A DNA stretch of 6,880 nt from Chloroflexia bacterium (GCA_025924435.1 JAICIL010000243.1:1-6880), one strand, 5' to 3'; counted from the stretch's first letter, positions 1 to 6,238 are shown. The notes: generated from the sequence alone by a model not told the origin. Made by a program: numbers and translations.

Positions 1-1109
1 CGGTGGCGGCGTGGCCCGCCGCGCCATACCCGCATGCGGTGCCGCCTGTGCTCGCGCCGCCGGTGACGGCGCGGGCCGCGCTCGTGCAGGAGAACACGAG
101 CGATATGCGGCTCTACGAAAAGGAGCAGGAAACGCCGATCGCCCCGGCGAGCACGATCAAACTGCTCACCGCGCTCACCGCGCTGACGCTCGGGCAGGTG
201 GACGAGAAGATCCAGGCGAACAAGGATGATCTGGTCGGCGGCAGCACGATGGGCCTCAAGCCGGGCGATACGCTGACGCTCGGCAATCTGCTCGCGGGGA
301 TGCTCATCCCCTCCGGCAACGACGCCGCGACGGTGATCGCGGACGCCGAAGGCGCGAAACTGCCGGACGCGGCGGCGCTCGGCCCCGTCAATGCCTTCGT
401 GGCGCGCATGAATTCCGTGGGCGTCGAGCGCGGGCTGACGGGCACGCACGCCGTCAACCCGAGCGGCCTCGACGCGCCGGGGATGGTCTCCACCGCGCGC
501 GATCTCGCCCGGCTGGCGGATTTGGTGCTCGACGATCCGATCCTCGCGCCGATTGTCCGCACGCCGGAAGCGACGATCCCCTCCGCGTACGGCGCGTACC
601 CGGTCAAGAATACGAACGAACTGCTCGGCACGCCGGGCGTGATCGGCGTCAAGACGGGCACGACGGACGAGGCGGGGCAGAATCTCATCCTCGCCGTGGC
701 GGAAAACAATCATCGGTTGATTATCGTTGTCCTCGGCAGCGCGGATCGCTACGCGGATGCGCGCGCGCTGCTCGCGTACGCGCGGTCGGCGTGGTCGTGG
801 GTCGTCCTCGGCGATCCGAAGGCGTTGCCCGGCCTCGCCCGCGCCCTCGATGCCTGGGGCGTGACGACGCGGGAGCGCAAGACGGTGGTGATGGACAGCA
901 AACTCGCGCTGCTGGTGCATTACACGCTGCTCCTGTCGCCCGCGTCCGCCGGTGTTGGTACGCCCGTACGCCCAACCGCCGCGACTGGGACCGCCACCGG
1001 AACCGCGACCGCTGGCCCGCCCGTTGCGCGCGGTGTTATCATCTTCTCGCTCGGGGATGGGGAACTCGCGCGGATGGATCTCTACGCCGCGAGTGCCCCG
1101 CCTGCCTAA
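1..1109 (+). CDS. D-alanyl-D-alanine carboxypeptidase, peptidase family S11 (5' partial)
   Basis: This is a penicillin-binding-protein-type serine peptidase expected to remove the terminal D-Ala from peptidoglycan stem peptides outside the membrane. Numbering from the codon at position 3, all three family motifs are visible in order: SxxK as STIK at residues 50-53 (nucleophile and general base), SGN at 104-106, and KTG at 217-219 within VKTGTT. The reading frame is open to the window edge and no signal peptide is present, so the true start and export signal are probably upstream. The Ala/Pro-rich first 20 residues look like a post-signal linker. After the catalytic domain come a weakly conserved tail and a Thr/Gly/Ala low-complexity stretch (TGTATGTATAG, about residues 326-336), so a C-terminal membrane anchor is not obvious. 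The TAA stop (1107-1109) lies inside the first palindromic repeat. The family is secure; the choice between dacA, dacB and dacF is not. Confidence 0.93.
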   Translation, partial: VAAWPAAPYPHAVPPVLAPPVTARAALVQENTSDMRLYEKEQETPIAPASTIKLLTALTALTLGQVDEKIQANKDDLVGGSTMGLKPGDTLTLGNLLAGMLIPSGNDAATVIADAEGAKLPDAAALGPVNAFVARMNSVGVERGLTGTHAVNPSGLDAPGMVSTARDLARLADLVLDDPILAPIVRTPEATIPSAYGAYPVKNTNELLGTPGVIGVKTGTTDEAGQNLILAVAENNHRLIIVVLGSADRYADARALLAYARSAWSWVVLGDPKALPGLARALDAWGVTTRERKTVVMDSKLALLVHYTLLLSPASAGVGTPVRPTAATGTATGTATAGPPVARGVIIFSLGDGELARMDLYAASAPPA

Positions 1110-1247
1110 CCCCCCGGCCCCCTCCCGCAGAGGAAGGGGTGACTCGCTGCGACGCCTCGTCGTTCTTCATCTATCCGTGCCAGAGCAAATGGGCACGATC
1201 TCTTGGTCACGTTCCCCTTCCCGTGTCGGGAGGGGGCAGGGGGTAGG
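1105..1247. repeat. Inverted pair of GC-rich palindromic repeats (copies A and B)
   Basis: Copy A (about 1105-1140) begins CCTAACCCCCCGG and folds into a hairpin: 1119-1126 pairs with 1132-1139 with one mismatch around a 5-nt loop. Copy B (about 1214-1247) is in the opposite orientation: 1214-1222 pairs with 1228-1236 around a 5-nt loop, and it ends GGGGGTAGG. The outer ends of A and B are also near-complementary, so the unit is a nested palindrome resembling a small non-autonomous element. The 70-odd bases between the copies have no convincing gene. Neither hairpin has a following T tract, so an intrinsic terminator is unlikely. The unit fills the whole gap between the carboxypeptidase and rluB, provides the carboxypeptidase stop codon, and leaves a GGTAGG 7 nt before the rluB ATG. 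Confidence 0.8.
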
Positions 1248-1254
1248 TAAACCC

Positions 1255-2127
1255 ATGCCCGATACACCGCGCCGCCCGGTCGGCCGCACGCGCCGCCCGC
1301 CCGAAAAACCTTCCCCCGCTCCCCTTTCATCCGTGGGGAAGGGGGCCGGGGGGGTGAGCGAACCCGGCGAACGCCTCCAGAAGGTGCTCGCCGCGCGGGG
1401 CGTCGCCTCCCGCCGCGCCGCCGAGGAGATCATCAAGGCGGGCCGCGTCAGGGTGAACGGCCAGGTTGTGCGCGAGATGGGCGTCAAGGTGGATTCGGAG
1501 CGCGACAACATCCTCGTGGACAACAAGCAACTCGCCCGCCCCCGCATGCGCTACATCATCCTCCACAAGCCGAGCGGCTACATCACGACGACGAGCGACG
1601 AGCGCGGGCGCTGGACGGTGATGGAACTCGTGGATGTGCAGGAGCGCATCGTCCCCGTCGGGCGGCTGGATCGGGACACCGAGGGGCTCTTGCTGATGAC
1701 GAACGACGGCGAGGTGGCGCACCGCGTCATGCACCCGCGCTACGGCATCCAGAAGGAGTACCACGCGCTCGTCTCGCCGCTGCCCGACCGGGAGGCGATC
1801 CGCGCGCTCGACGCCGGGATCGAACTGCGCGACGAGCGGGGGCAGGTCGAGCGCACCGCCCCCGCGAAGGTGAACCTGCTGCCTGTCAAGCACGGCGAGC
1901 AGTGGATCCGCATCGTCATCAGCGAGGGGCGCAAGCGGCAGGTGCGCCGGATGCTCGAGGCGGTCGGGTGTGACGTGCACAAACTCGTCCGCGTCCGCCT
2001 CGGCCCGCTCGTTCTCACCGGCATCCCCAAGAGCGCGTGGCGCGACCTGACGCCCGGCGAGCGGCGCGAACTCTTCGTCGCCCTCAAAATCACCGACCCG
2101 GAAATGCCGACGGAGGAGCGGGAATGA
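1255..2127 (+). CDS. rluB: Ribosomal large subunit pseudouridine synthase, RluB/RsuA family
   Basis: The product should isomerise a specific uridine in 23S rRNA to pseudouridine (U2605 in E. coli for RluB). From ATG 1255 it has 290 residues: a Pro/Arg-rich N-terminal extension (1-36), an S4 RNA-binding domain from about 37 to 85 (GERLQKVLAARGVASRRAAE), and the catalytic domain from about 98 to 280. The family signature GRLDRDTEGLLLMTNDG carries the catalytic Asp at residue 139. The later block EGRKRQVRRMLEAVG (about 224-238) is also typical. The start is ambiguous. ATG 1255 has GGTAGG 7 nt upstream. GTG 1354 has a purine-rich GGAAGGGGG upstream and gives a protein beginning close to the S4 domain, as in E. 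coli RluB. I prefer ATG because 1258-1308 reads like a typical basic extension. Residues about 19-35 are encoded by repeat copy C. The stop overlaps an out-of-frame ATG (ATGA, 2124-2127). Confidence 0.92.
   Translation: MPDTPRRPVGRTRRPPEKPSPAPLSSVGKGAGGVSEPGERLQKVLAARGVASRRAAEEIIKAGRVRVNGQVVREMGVKVDSERDNILVDNKQLARPRMRYIILHKPSGYITTTSDERGRWTVMELVDVQERIVPVGRLDRDTEGLLLMTNDGEVAHRVMHPRYGIQKEYHALVSPLPDREAIRALDAGIELRDERGQVERTAPAKVNLLPVKHGEQWIRIVISEGRKRQVRRMLEAVGCDVHKLVRVRLGPLVLTGIPKSAWRDLTPGERRELFVALKITDPEMPTEERE
1309..1358. repeat. Palindromic repeat copy C inside the rluB 5' coding region
   Basis: Read on the minus strand this segment begins CTCACCCCCCCGG, like the other copies, and continues into a C-rich arm, a loop and a G-rich arm. 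Two alternative stems are visible: 1309-1316 with 1335-1342 (8 bp, perfect) and 1321-1326 with 1339-1344. It is a single copy rather than a head-to-head pair. In the rluB frame it has no stop and encodes PSPAPLSSVGKGAGGVS between the basic extension and the S4 domain. If GTG 1354 is the true start, the copy is instead the rluB leader and supplies the start codon itself. Confidence 0.75.
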
Positions 2128-2134
2128 GGAGCGA

Positions 2135-2237
2135 CCTCACCCCCGACCCCTCTCCGTCACTTGGAGAGGGGAGAGTGCGCGCTCTCGCGATATTGCTCCC
2201 CCTCTCCACGCGATGGAGAGGGGGTTGGGGGGTGAGG
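2135..2237. repeat. Inverted pair of palindromic repeats (copies D1 and D2) between rluB and cmk
   Basis: D1 begins CCTCACCCCCGACCCC and contains a perfect 9-bp stem, 2147-2155 with 2163-2171, around a 7-nt loop. D2 is inverted: a perfect 10-bp stem, 2198-2207 with 2215-2224, around a 7-nt loop, ending GGGGGGTGAGG. The outer arms (2135-2150 and 2221-2237) are also almost fully complementary, so the 103-bp unit can form either two hairpins or one long stem. The centre adds a small GAGAG/CTCTC hairpin (2172-2185). The unit lies between the rluB stop and the cmk GTG and supplies the G-rich sequence immediately before that start. No clear target-site duplication is visible at its edges. Confidence 0.88.
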
Positions 2238-2239
2238 TA

Positions 2240-2956
2240 GTGCTCCCCCGCGTCATCACGATTGACGGCCCGGCGGGCGTCGGGAAGACGAGCCTCGCGG
2301 AGCGGCTGGCCGAGCGGCTCGGCTATCATGTCTACGACACCGGCGCGCTCTATCGCGCGGCGACGCTGCTCGCGGCGCGGGATGGGCTGGCGGCGGTCGG
2401 CCGGGCGGACGAGGCGCGGATTATCCGGCTGATCGAGGCGGCGCATATCCACGTCGGCCCGCCGCGCGACGCCGCGAGCGAGCCGGTCGTGACGATCAAC
2501 GGGGAGGATGTGACGGGCGACCTCCGCTCGCCCGCCGTCAACGGCCTCGTCTCGGCGGTCTCGCAGTTGCCCGGCGTGCGAGGCGCGCTGCTCGCCGTGC
2601 AGCGGCGGGCGGCGGCGGCCGGGAGCGTCATCATGGTGGGGCGCGATATGGGGACGGTCGTCGTGCCGGATGCCGACCTGAAAATCTACCTCGACGCCGA
2701 TCCGCGCGTCCGGGCGGAGCGGCGGGCGCGGCAACTCGCCGCGCGGGGGCGGCCCCGGCCGATCGGCGAGATCGTCCGCGAGGAGGCGGAGCGGGACCGA
2801 TTGGATAGCAACCGCGCCGTCGCCCCGCTGCGGCCCGCGCCGGACGCGATCATCATCATCAACGATGCGCTGACGCCCGAGGAAGTCGCCGACCGGGCGC
2901 TGCACGAGGTGGAGAAGGCGGCGGCACGGATGGGAGCGGGAGGGGAGGCCGGGTGA
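2240..2956 (+). CDS. cmk: Cytidylate kinase (CMP/dCMP kinase)
   Basis: This cytoplasmic enzyme phosphorylates CMP and dCMP with ATP, recycling cytidine nucleotides for RNA, DNA and CDP-lipid synthesis. From GTG 2240 the product has 238 residues, close to the usual length. It opens with the P-loop ITIDGPAGVGKTS (residues 6-18), followed by YDTGALYRA (32-40). Later come the GEDVT...LRSPAVNGLVSAVSQ block for CMP recognition, VGRDMGTVVVPDADLKIYLD, and RDRLDSNRAVAPLRPAPDA near the C-terminus, all diagnostic for the family. The start is chosen because GTG 2240 directly precedes the conserved LPRVITIDGP. An in-frame ATG at 2213 lies in the loop of repeat hairpin D2 and would only add repeat-encoded MERGLGGEV. 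The probable ribosome-binding G tract (2227-2232) is itself repeat-derived. The stop overlaps the plsC GTG by 4 nt. Confidence 0.95.
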   Translation: MLPRVITIDGPAGVGKTSLAERLAERLGYHVYDTGALYRAATLLAARDGLAAVGRADEARIIRLIEAAHIHVGPPRDAASEPVVTINGEDVTGDLRSPAVNGLVSAVSQLPGVRGALLAVQRRAAAAGSVIMVGRDMGTVVVPDADLKIYLDADPRVRAERRARQLAARGRPRPIGEIVREEAERDRLDSNRAVAPLRPAPDAIIIINDALTPEEVADRALHEVEKAAARMGAGGEAG

Positions 2957-3720
2957 GCGCCGCGTCACAGACCACGCCGCAGACGCCGAAAACGCCGCCC
3001 GCCCACCGCGACGAGCGCGACCGCGTGGACGCCTTCCACCGCACGCGGCTGTACGGCGCGATCTATCGCGCCGCGCGCTGGGCCTTCCGCGCGGCGTTCG
3101 TGCCGCTCATGCGCCTCGAGGTGCGCGGCCTGGAGCGGGTGCCGCGCCGTGGGGCGCTGATCATCGCGAGCAACCACCTGCACAACTTCGACCCCGAAGT
3201 CGTCGGCGCGGTGATCCCCCGGACAACCTTCTACATGGCGAAGAAGGAACTGTTCGGCGTGCGTTTCGTCGGCGGCTTCATCCGCTTCTTCGGCGCGTTC
3301 CCGGTGGATCGGGGCGCCGCCGACCGCGCCGCCCTGCGCTACGCCGTGCACCTCGTCGAGGACGGCGAGGCGTTGATGATGTTCCCGGAGGGGACGCGCT
3401 CGTTGACGGGCAGGATCGAGAAGGTGCTGCCCGGCGCGGCGTTCGTCGCCCTGCGGACGGGCGCGCCAGTCCTGCCCGTCGCCGTGACCGGCACCGAGAC
3501 GCTGCCGTTCGACGAGAAGGCGTCGGCGGCGGGGCGCAGGCGGCGGGGCCGCGCGCGGGTGACGGTGACATTCGGCACGCCCTTCCATCTTGGCTTCGGT
3601 GCGGACGGCAAGCGACCGACGATGGAGGCGGCGACGGACGAGATGATGCGCCACGTCGCCGCGCTCCTGCCGCCGGGGTATCGCGGCATCTACGCCGACG
3701 CGAACGAGGGCGGCGCGTGA
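2953..3720 (+). CDS. plsC: 1-acyl-sn-glycerol-3-phosphate acyltransferase (PlsC family)
   Basis: A member of the lysophosphatidic acid acyltransferase family, expected to add the second acyl chain at the membrane to form phosphatidic acid. Its 255 residues contain the acyltransferase motifs in order: NHLHNFD (H75 and D80, the catalytic HX4D), FFGAFPVDRG (about 112-121, glycerophosphate binding), FPEGTRS (144-150), and VLPVAVTGTE (about 172-181). Residues 1-30 are polar and Pro/Thr-rich; 37-57 form a basic, moderately hydrophobic stretch that could associate with the membrane. Start GTG 2953 overlaps the cmk stop (GTGA) and has the purine-rich GGGAGGGGAGG a few nucleotides upstream, inside cmk. 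Linkage to cmk is commonly seen in bacteria, and Cmk also feeds CTP, needed for CDP-diacylglycerol. The exact acyl acceptor cannot be told from sequence alone. Confidence 0.92.
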   Translation: MSAASQTTPQTPKTPPAHRDERDRVDAFHRTRLYGAIYRAARWAFRAAFVPLMRLEVRGLERVPRRGALIIASNHLHNFDPEVVGAVIPRTTFYMAKKELFGVRFVGGFIRFFGAFPVDRGAADRAALRYAVHLVEDGEALMMFPEGTRSLTGRIEKVLPGAAFVALRTGAPVLPVAVTGTETLPFDEKASAAGRRRRGRARVTVTFGTPFHLGFGADGKRPTMEAATDEMMRHVAALLPPGYRGIYADANEGGA

Positions 3721-5336
3721 TGGACGGCGACGACCGCTCCGCACGCGCGCAGGTCGCGGCGATTGTCTCCGCGCTGGCGGACGGCGACAACGAGGGCGCC
3801 GCCGACCGGGCCGGGCAGGGGCTTGCCGCCTTCCCGGACGCCGCCGTTTTCCACCGTCTGCGCGGAATCGCGCTCTTCGCCCTCGGCGCGAATGGGGAGG
3901 CGAAGGCGCACCTCGCCGCCGCGCTCGCCGTGGACCCGCTCGACGACGCGGCGCTCGCCGCGCTCGCCCGGCTCGCCGACGCCGAAGGGGACCCGTACAC
4001 CGCCGCCGAGCACTTCCTCACCGCGTGGGAGCACGACCCGGCCAACCCCGGCCTCCGCGCCGAACTGACCGAGCGGTTGTCGCTGCTCTACGGGCCGGAA
4101 GGATATTTGCAGTTCACCCGGCCCGCGCTCGCCGCCCTCTACGTCCGCAACCTGTATCCGGAGCGCGCCGCCCGCGAGTACCGCGCCATCCTCGCCGAGC
4201 ACCCGAACCGGACGGACCTCGGCCTCGCCGCCGCGCTCGCCCAGTGGCGGCTGGGCAATCTGGCCGAGACGGTCGAGGAGTGCGACGCGCTCCTCGCCGA
4301 GCAGCCGCGGGTCGTCCCGGCCCGCTGGGCGCTGGCGGACGCGCTGGCGCGGCGCGGCAACGGCGACCTGGCGCGGGAGCACGCGAAGCAGGCCGCCCGC
4401 TTCGACCCGGACGGCGCGATCGCCCGTGCCTTGATCGCGGGCAACCCGGACGCGGCCATCGTTGACCCCGACGAACCCTTGCATGTGACGGACGACTGGC
4501 GCGAGCGCCTGCCGCCCGCATCCGATGCAGGGGAAGCCGCGCCCGAACCATCGTCCGCCGCCGATGAACCGCCCGCGAAATCCGACACGATGCGGCTGGT
4601 GGAGGCGCTGTCCGGCCTCGCGGCGGCGCTCGTGGCGGCGAAGGCCGCCGAACCCGCCGCTGATCTGCCGCACACGCAGCCGGAGACGGCGTATGTTGTC
4701 ACGCAGGATGCTGAAGCAGAATGGACGGCAGCCGCCCCTGCGGAGCCGGAATTTACCTTGCCCGGCACGGCGGGCCTCGCTGAAGCCCTCGCCGCGCTCG
4801 ATGCGCCCGCTGAGATGCCTGCTGAATCACCCGCCGAATCCCTCCCCAACCCGCTCGATGTGCCGTACGCCGCACCGGAGGACGAAGCCGCGCTCGCGCG
4901 GACCGCGATGCGGGCCGACGACGCGCCGGAGCCGGTCGTCGCCGTCGTTGACGAAGACGGCGCGATCATCGCCACGCAGCCGGGCGGCGAGCCATCGCTC
5001 GATGCGGCGGACGCTCTCCCTAACCCCCCGACCCCCTTCCCTCAAAGAGAAGGGGGAGACGTAGGGGCGCACAGCCGTGCGCCCGTCCCCTCAGCACTCG
5101 CGGACGCGCGGGCGGCGCTGGCAGCAGCGAGCAGCGATCACGACCAACTGCGCGCCCTGTTGCCCGGCCTCCGCGCCCTCGTGGACGCCGCGCCCGACCG
5201 CCCCGACGCGCATCGCCTCCTCGGCGACGCCTACGCCCGCCTCGGCCTCTACGCCCAGGCGCAGGGCCAGTACCGCCAAGCCCTCCTCGTCCGCATCGCG
5301 GGCAAGGGTGCGGGTGGAAGCACGAGATTAAGGTGA
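3720..5336 (+). CDS. Tetratricopeptide-repeat protein with acidic Ala/Pro-rich linker
   Basis: The protein has 538 residues, no signal peptide and no membrane segment, so it is probably a cytoplasmic scaffold or adaptor; its partner is unknown. Residues 1 to about 240 are helical TPR-like repeats with the usual small-residue pattern, for example AVFHRLRGIALFALGANGEA, ERAAREYRAILAEHPNR and GNLAETVEECDALLAEQP. Residues about 245-455 form a low-complexity linker rich in Ala, Pro, Glu and Asp. A last TPR pair (about 460-530) includes DAHRLLGDAYARLGLYAQAQ. Two DNA repeats are read in frame within the linker (about residues 433-457). ATG 3720 overlaps the plsC stop by 1 nt (TGATG), implying coupling; the GTG immediately before it (3717) is an alternative. 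The last residues, IAGKGAGGSTRLR, do not look like TPR and are encoded by a G-rich stretch, so the original C-terminus may have been replaced. Confidence 0.85.
   Translation: MDGDDRSARAQVAAIVSALADGDNEGAADRAGQGLAAFPDAAVFHRLRGIALFALGANGEAKAHLAAALAVDPLDDAALAALARLADAEGDPYTAAEHFLTAWEHDPANPGLRAELTERLSLLYGPEGYLQFTRPALAALYVRNLYPERAAREYRAILAEHPNRTDLGLAAALAQWRLGNLAETVEECDALLAEQPRVVPARWALADALARRGNGDLAREHAKQAARFDPDGAIARALIAGNPDAAIVDPDEPLHVTDDWRERLPPASDAGEAAPEPSSAADEPPAKSDTMRLVEALSGLAAALVAAKAAEPAADLPHTQPETAYVVTQDAEAEWTAAAPAEPEFTLPGTAGLAEALAALDAPAEMPAESPAESLPNPLDVPYAAPEDEAALARTAMRADDAPEPVVAVVDEDGAIIATQPGGEPSLDAADALPNPPTPFPQREGGDVGAHSRAPVPSALADARAALAAASSDHDQLRALLPGLRALVDAAPDRPDAHRLLGDAYARLGLYAQAQGQYRQALLVRIAGKGAGGSTRLR
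5016..5058. repeat. Palindromic repeat copy E inside the TPR gene
   Basis: The segment reads CTCCCTAACCCCCCGACC followed by a hairpin: 5032-5039 pairs perfectly with 5049-5056. It belongs to the same family and orientation as copies A and D1. The TAA within it is out of the TPR frame, so translation continues as LPNPPTPFPQREGG in the low-complexity linker. It is a single copy directly followed by a different palindrome (5061-5089). Confidence 0.8.
5061..5089. repeat. Short palindromic repeat of a second type (copy F) inside the TPR gene
   Basis: The sequence GTAGGGGCGCACAGCCGTGC continues to CGCCCGTCCCC. The stem 5065-5072 (GGGCGCAC) pairs perfectly with 5077-5084 (GTGCGCCC) around AGCC. It abuts copy E and is read in frame as VGAHSRAPVP. 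From memory, similar GTAGGGGCGCAC palindromes are dispersed in some GC-rich and cyanobacterial genomes; a genome-wide count was not possible here. Confidence 0.65.
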
Positions 5337-5352
5337 GCGCTCCGGCGCTTCC

Positions 5353-5357
5353 AGGAG
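5353..5357 (+). promoter_or_regulatory. Ribosome binding site deciding the start of the unknown gene
   Basis: AGGAG lies 5 nt before ATG 5363. The upstream in-frame GTG at 5333, which would overlap the TPR stop, has only AAGG directly adjoining it, too close to act as a normal site. This favours ATG 5363. Confidence 0.6.
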
Positions 5358-5362
5358 CAGAA

Positions 5363-6160
5363 ATGCGGCAGTATCCAACCCTTCATGATCTTGTCCGCGT
5401 CATCCCGGTGGCGCAATCGCAGCGGCGTGGCGATACGACAATCACGCTACTCTCCGTTGATTGCTACACCGATGGATGGGTTGTGAATCTTCGCGTGCAT
5501 CAGGACGATCCGCGCTACTATCCGATTTTCTCTTGCGAACCCAAATACGACACGCGCCGCGAACGGCAATTCGGGGGCATGGGTTCATTCTTCTCCTGGC
5601 ATCACCGCGACGATGACCCGAATCGGTATCTTTCCTACATCATGTATCCCGCGCTTCATCCCTCCGAACCGGATTTGGAATTCGTCGTGCCTATTGTCTA
5701 CTGGCAAGACCGTACACCCCCAGATTGGGGAGTCCTCATGTCTGAAGTGCCGGGGCCGTGGCGATTTACGGTGACTCCGTCTGGTGGGCAACGTGCCGAG
5801 ACGGTGGACCCTGTAGATGAGCCACCGCAATTGTACGACGCCGCGCCGCGCGAGGAGAGACGGCAACAAACCACGCCGCTCTACGGGCCGATCTATGACG
5901 AGGTGCTGGACATTCTCTACCGATACGATCCGATGGGCATCGCCTGGGATAATCCGAGCCGTGGTGAGGAATACAATCCCGAAGCGCGGACGATTGTGCC
6001 CCGGCTGTCTGAAGCGCGGTCGGCGGCCGACGTTCGGCGTATCGTGTTTGAGGAGTTCCGGCGCTGGTTTGGTTCATCATTCCGCCGAACCGAGCGGCTT
6101 GACGAACTTGGCGCGGAGATCTGGCAGGCTTGGACGAGCGGTCGGGGCGAGATTCAGTGA
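5363..6160 (+). CDS. Two-domain protein of unknown function (beta-rich N-terminus, DUF1871-like C-terminus)
   Basis: I cannot assign a function. From ATG 5363 the product has 265 residues. The first 140 or so alternate hydrophobic and polar residues in strand-like blocks (LVRVIPVAQSQ, TTITLLSVDCYTDGWVVNLRV, LEFVVPIVYW, GPWRFTV), suggesting an Ig-like or other beta sandwich. A polar Pro/Arg/Gln-rich linker follows. The last 80 residues are helical, with YDEVLDILYRYDPMGIAWDN, a GEEYNPEARTIVPRLSEA block and IVFEEFRRWFG. This spacing (DP...Y.pE...I...L...F..wFG) resembles, from memory, the DUF1871 family. No signal peptide or membrane helix is seen. Base use differs from its neighbours: 5461-5520 has 32 of 60 G+C, against 51 of 60 in 4321-4380 of the TPR gene, so the gene may be a later arrival. 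An extended start at GTG 5333 is possible but less supported. Confidence 0.8.
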   Translation: MRQYPTLHDLVRVIPVAQSQRRGDTTITLLSVDCYTDGWVVNLRVHQDDPRYYPIFSCEPKYDTRRERQFGGMGSFFSWHHRDDDPNRYLSYIMYPALHPSEPDLEFVVPIVYWQDRTPPDWGVLMSEVPGPWRFTVTPSGGQRAETVDPVDEPPQLYDAAPREERRQQTTPLYGPIYDEVLDILYRYDPMGIAWDNPSRGEEYNPEARTIVPRLSEARSAADVRRIVFEEFRRWFGSSFRRTERLDELGAEIWQAWTSGRGEIQ

Positions 6161-6227
6161 ACGCGATGCAAGGCACTGTTGGAGTGATACGGTATGATGG
6201 CCCGCGATGAATTTGGTGATTGATCCG

Positions 6228-6233
6228 AGGAGG
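6228..6233 (+). promoter_or_regulatory. Strong ribosome binding site of ndk
   Basis: AGGAGG, a full Shine-Dalgarno core, lies 5 nt before GTG 6239. It decides between that GTG and the overlapping out-of-frame ATG at 6237. The 78-base gap upstream contains a possible -10 box (TATGAT, 6193-6198) but no convincing -35 partner, so an independent ndk promoter is possible, not shown. Confidence 0.7.
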
Positions 6234-6238
6234 AACAT

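Noticed and set aside
1142..1213. Possible small gene or RNA between repeat copies A and B
   Set aside because: No start with a ribosome-binding site and no conserved structure beyond the repeats; it looks like element spacer.
1105..1247. Hairpins after the carboxypeptidase as intrinsic terminators
   Set aside because: Stems are GC-rich but no run of T follows either one, and the same hairpins occur inside genes that must be transcribed through.
952..1254. Upstream extension of the rluB reading frame to position 952
   Set aside because: It overlaps the well-supported carboxypeptidase in another frame and runs through the repeat pair; the encoded sequence resembles no RluB N-terminus.
1105..2237. 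Repeated GC-rich units as a possible CRISPR array
   Set aside because: Copies are inverted relative to each other, differ in sequence, are irregularly spaced and overlap coding DNA; there are no cas genes.
2090..2968. Long minus-strand open frame opposite cmk
   Set aside because: It is Arg/Pro/His-rich, overlaps a diagnostic cytidylate kinase in full and reflects the scarcity of stops in GC-rich DNA.
3278..4045. Minus-strand frame spanning plsC and the TPR gene
   Set aside because: Ser/Arg/Ala-rich shadow of two supported genes with no motif of its own.
3690..4975. Long minus-strand open frames opposite the TPR gene
   Set aside because: No recognisable domain, low-complexity composition, and the + strand frame has a clear TPR pattern and coupled start.
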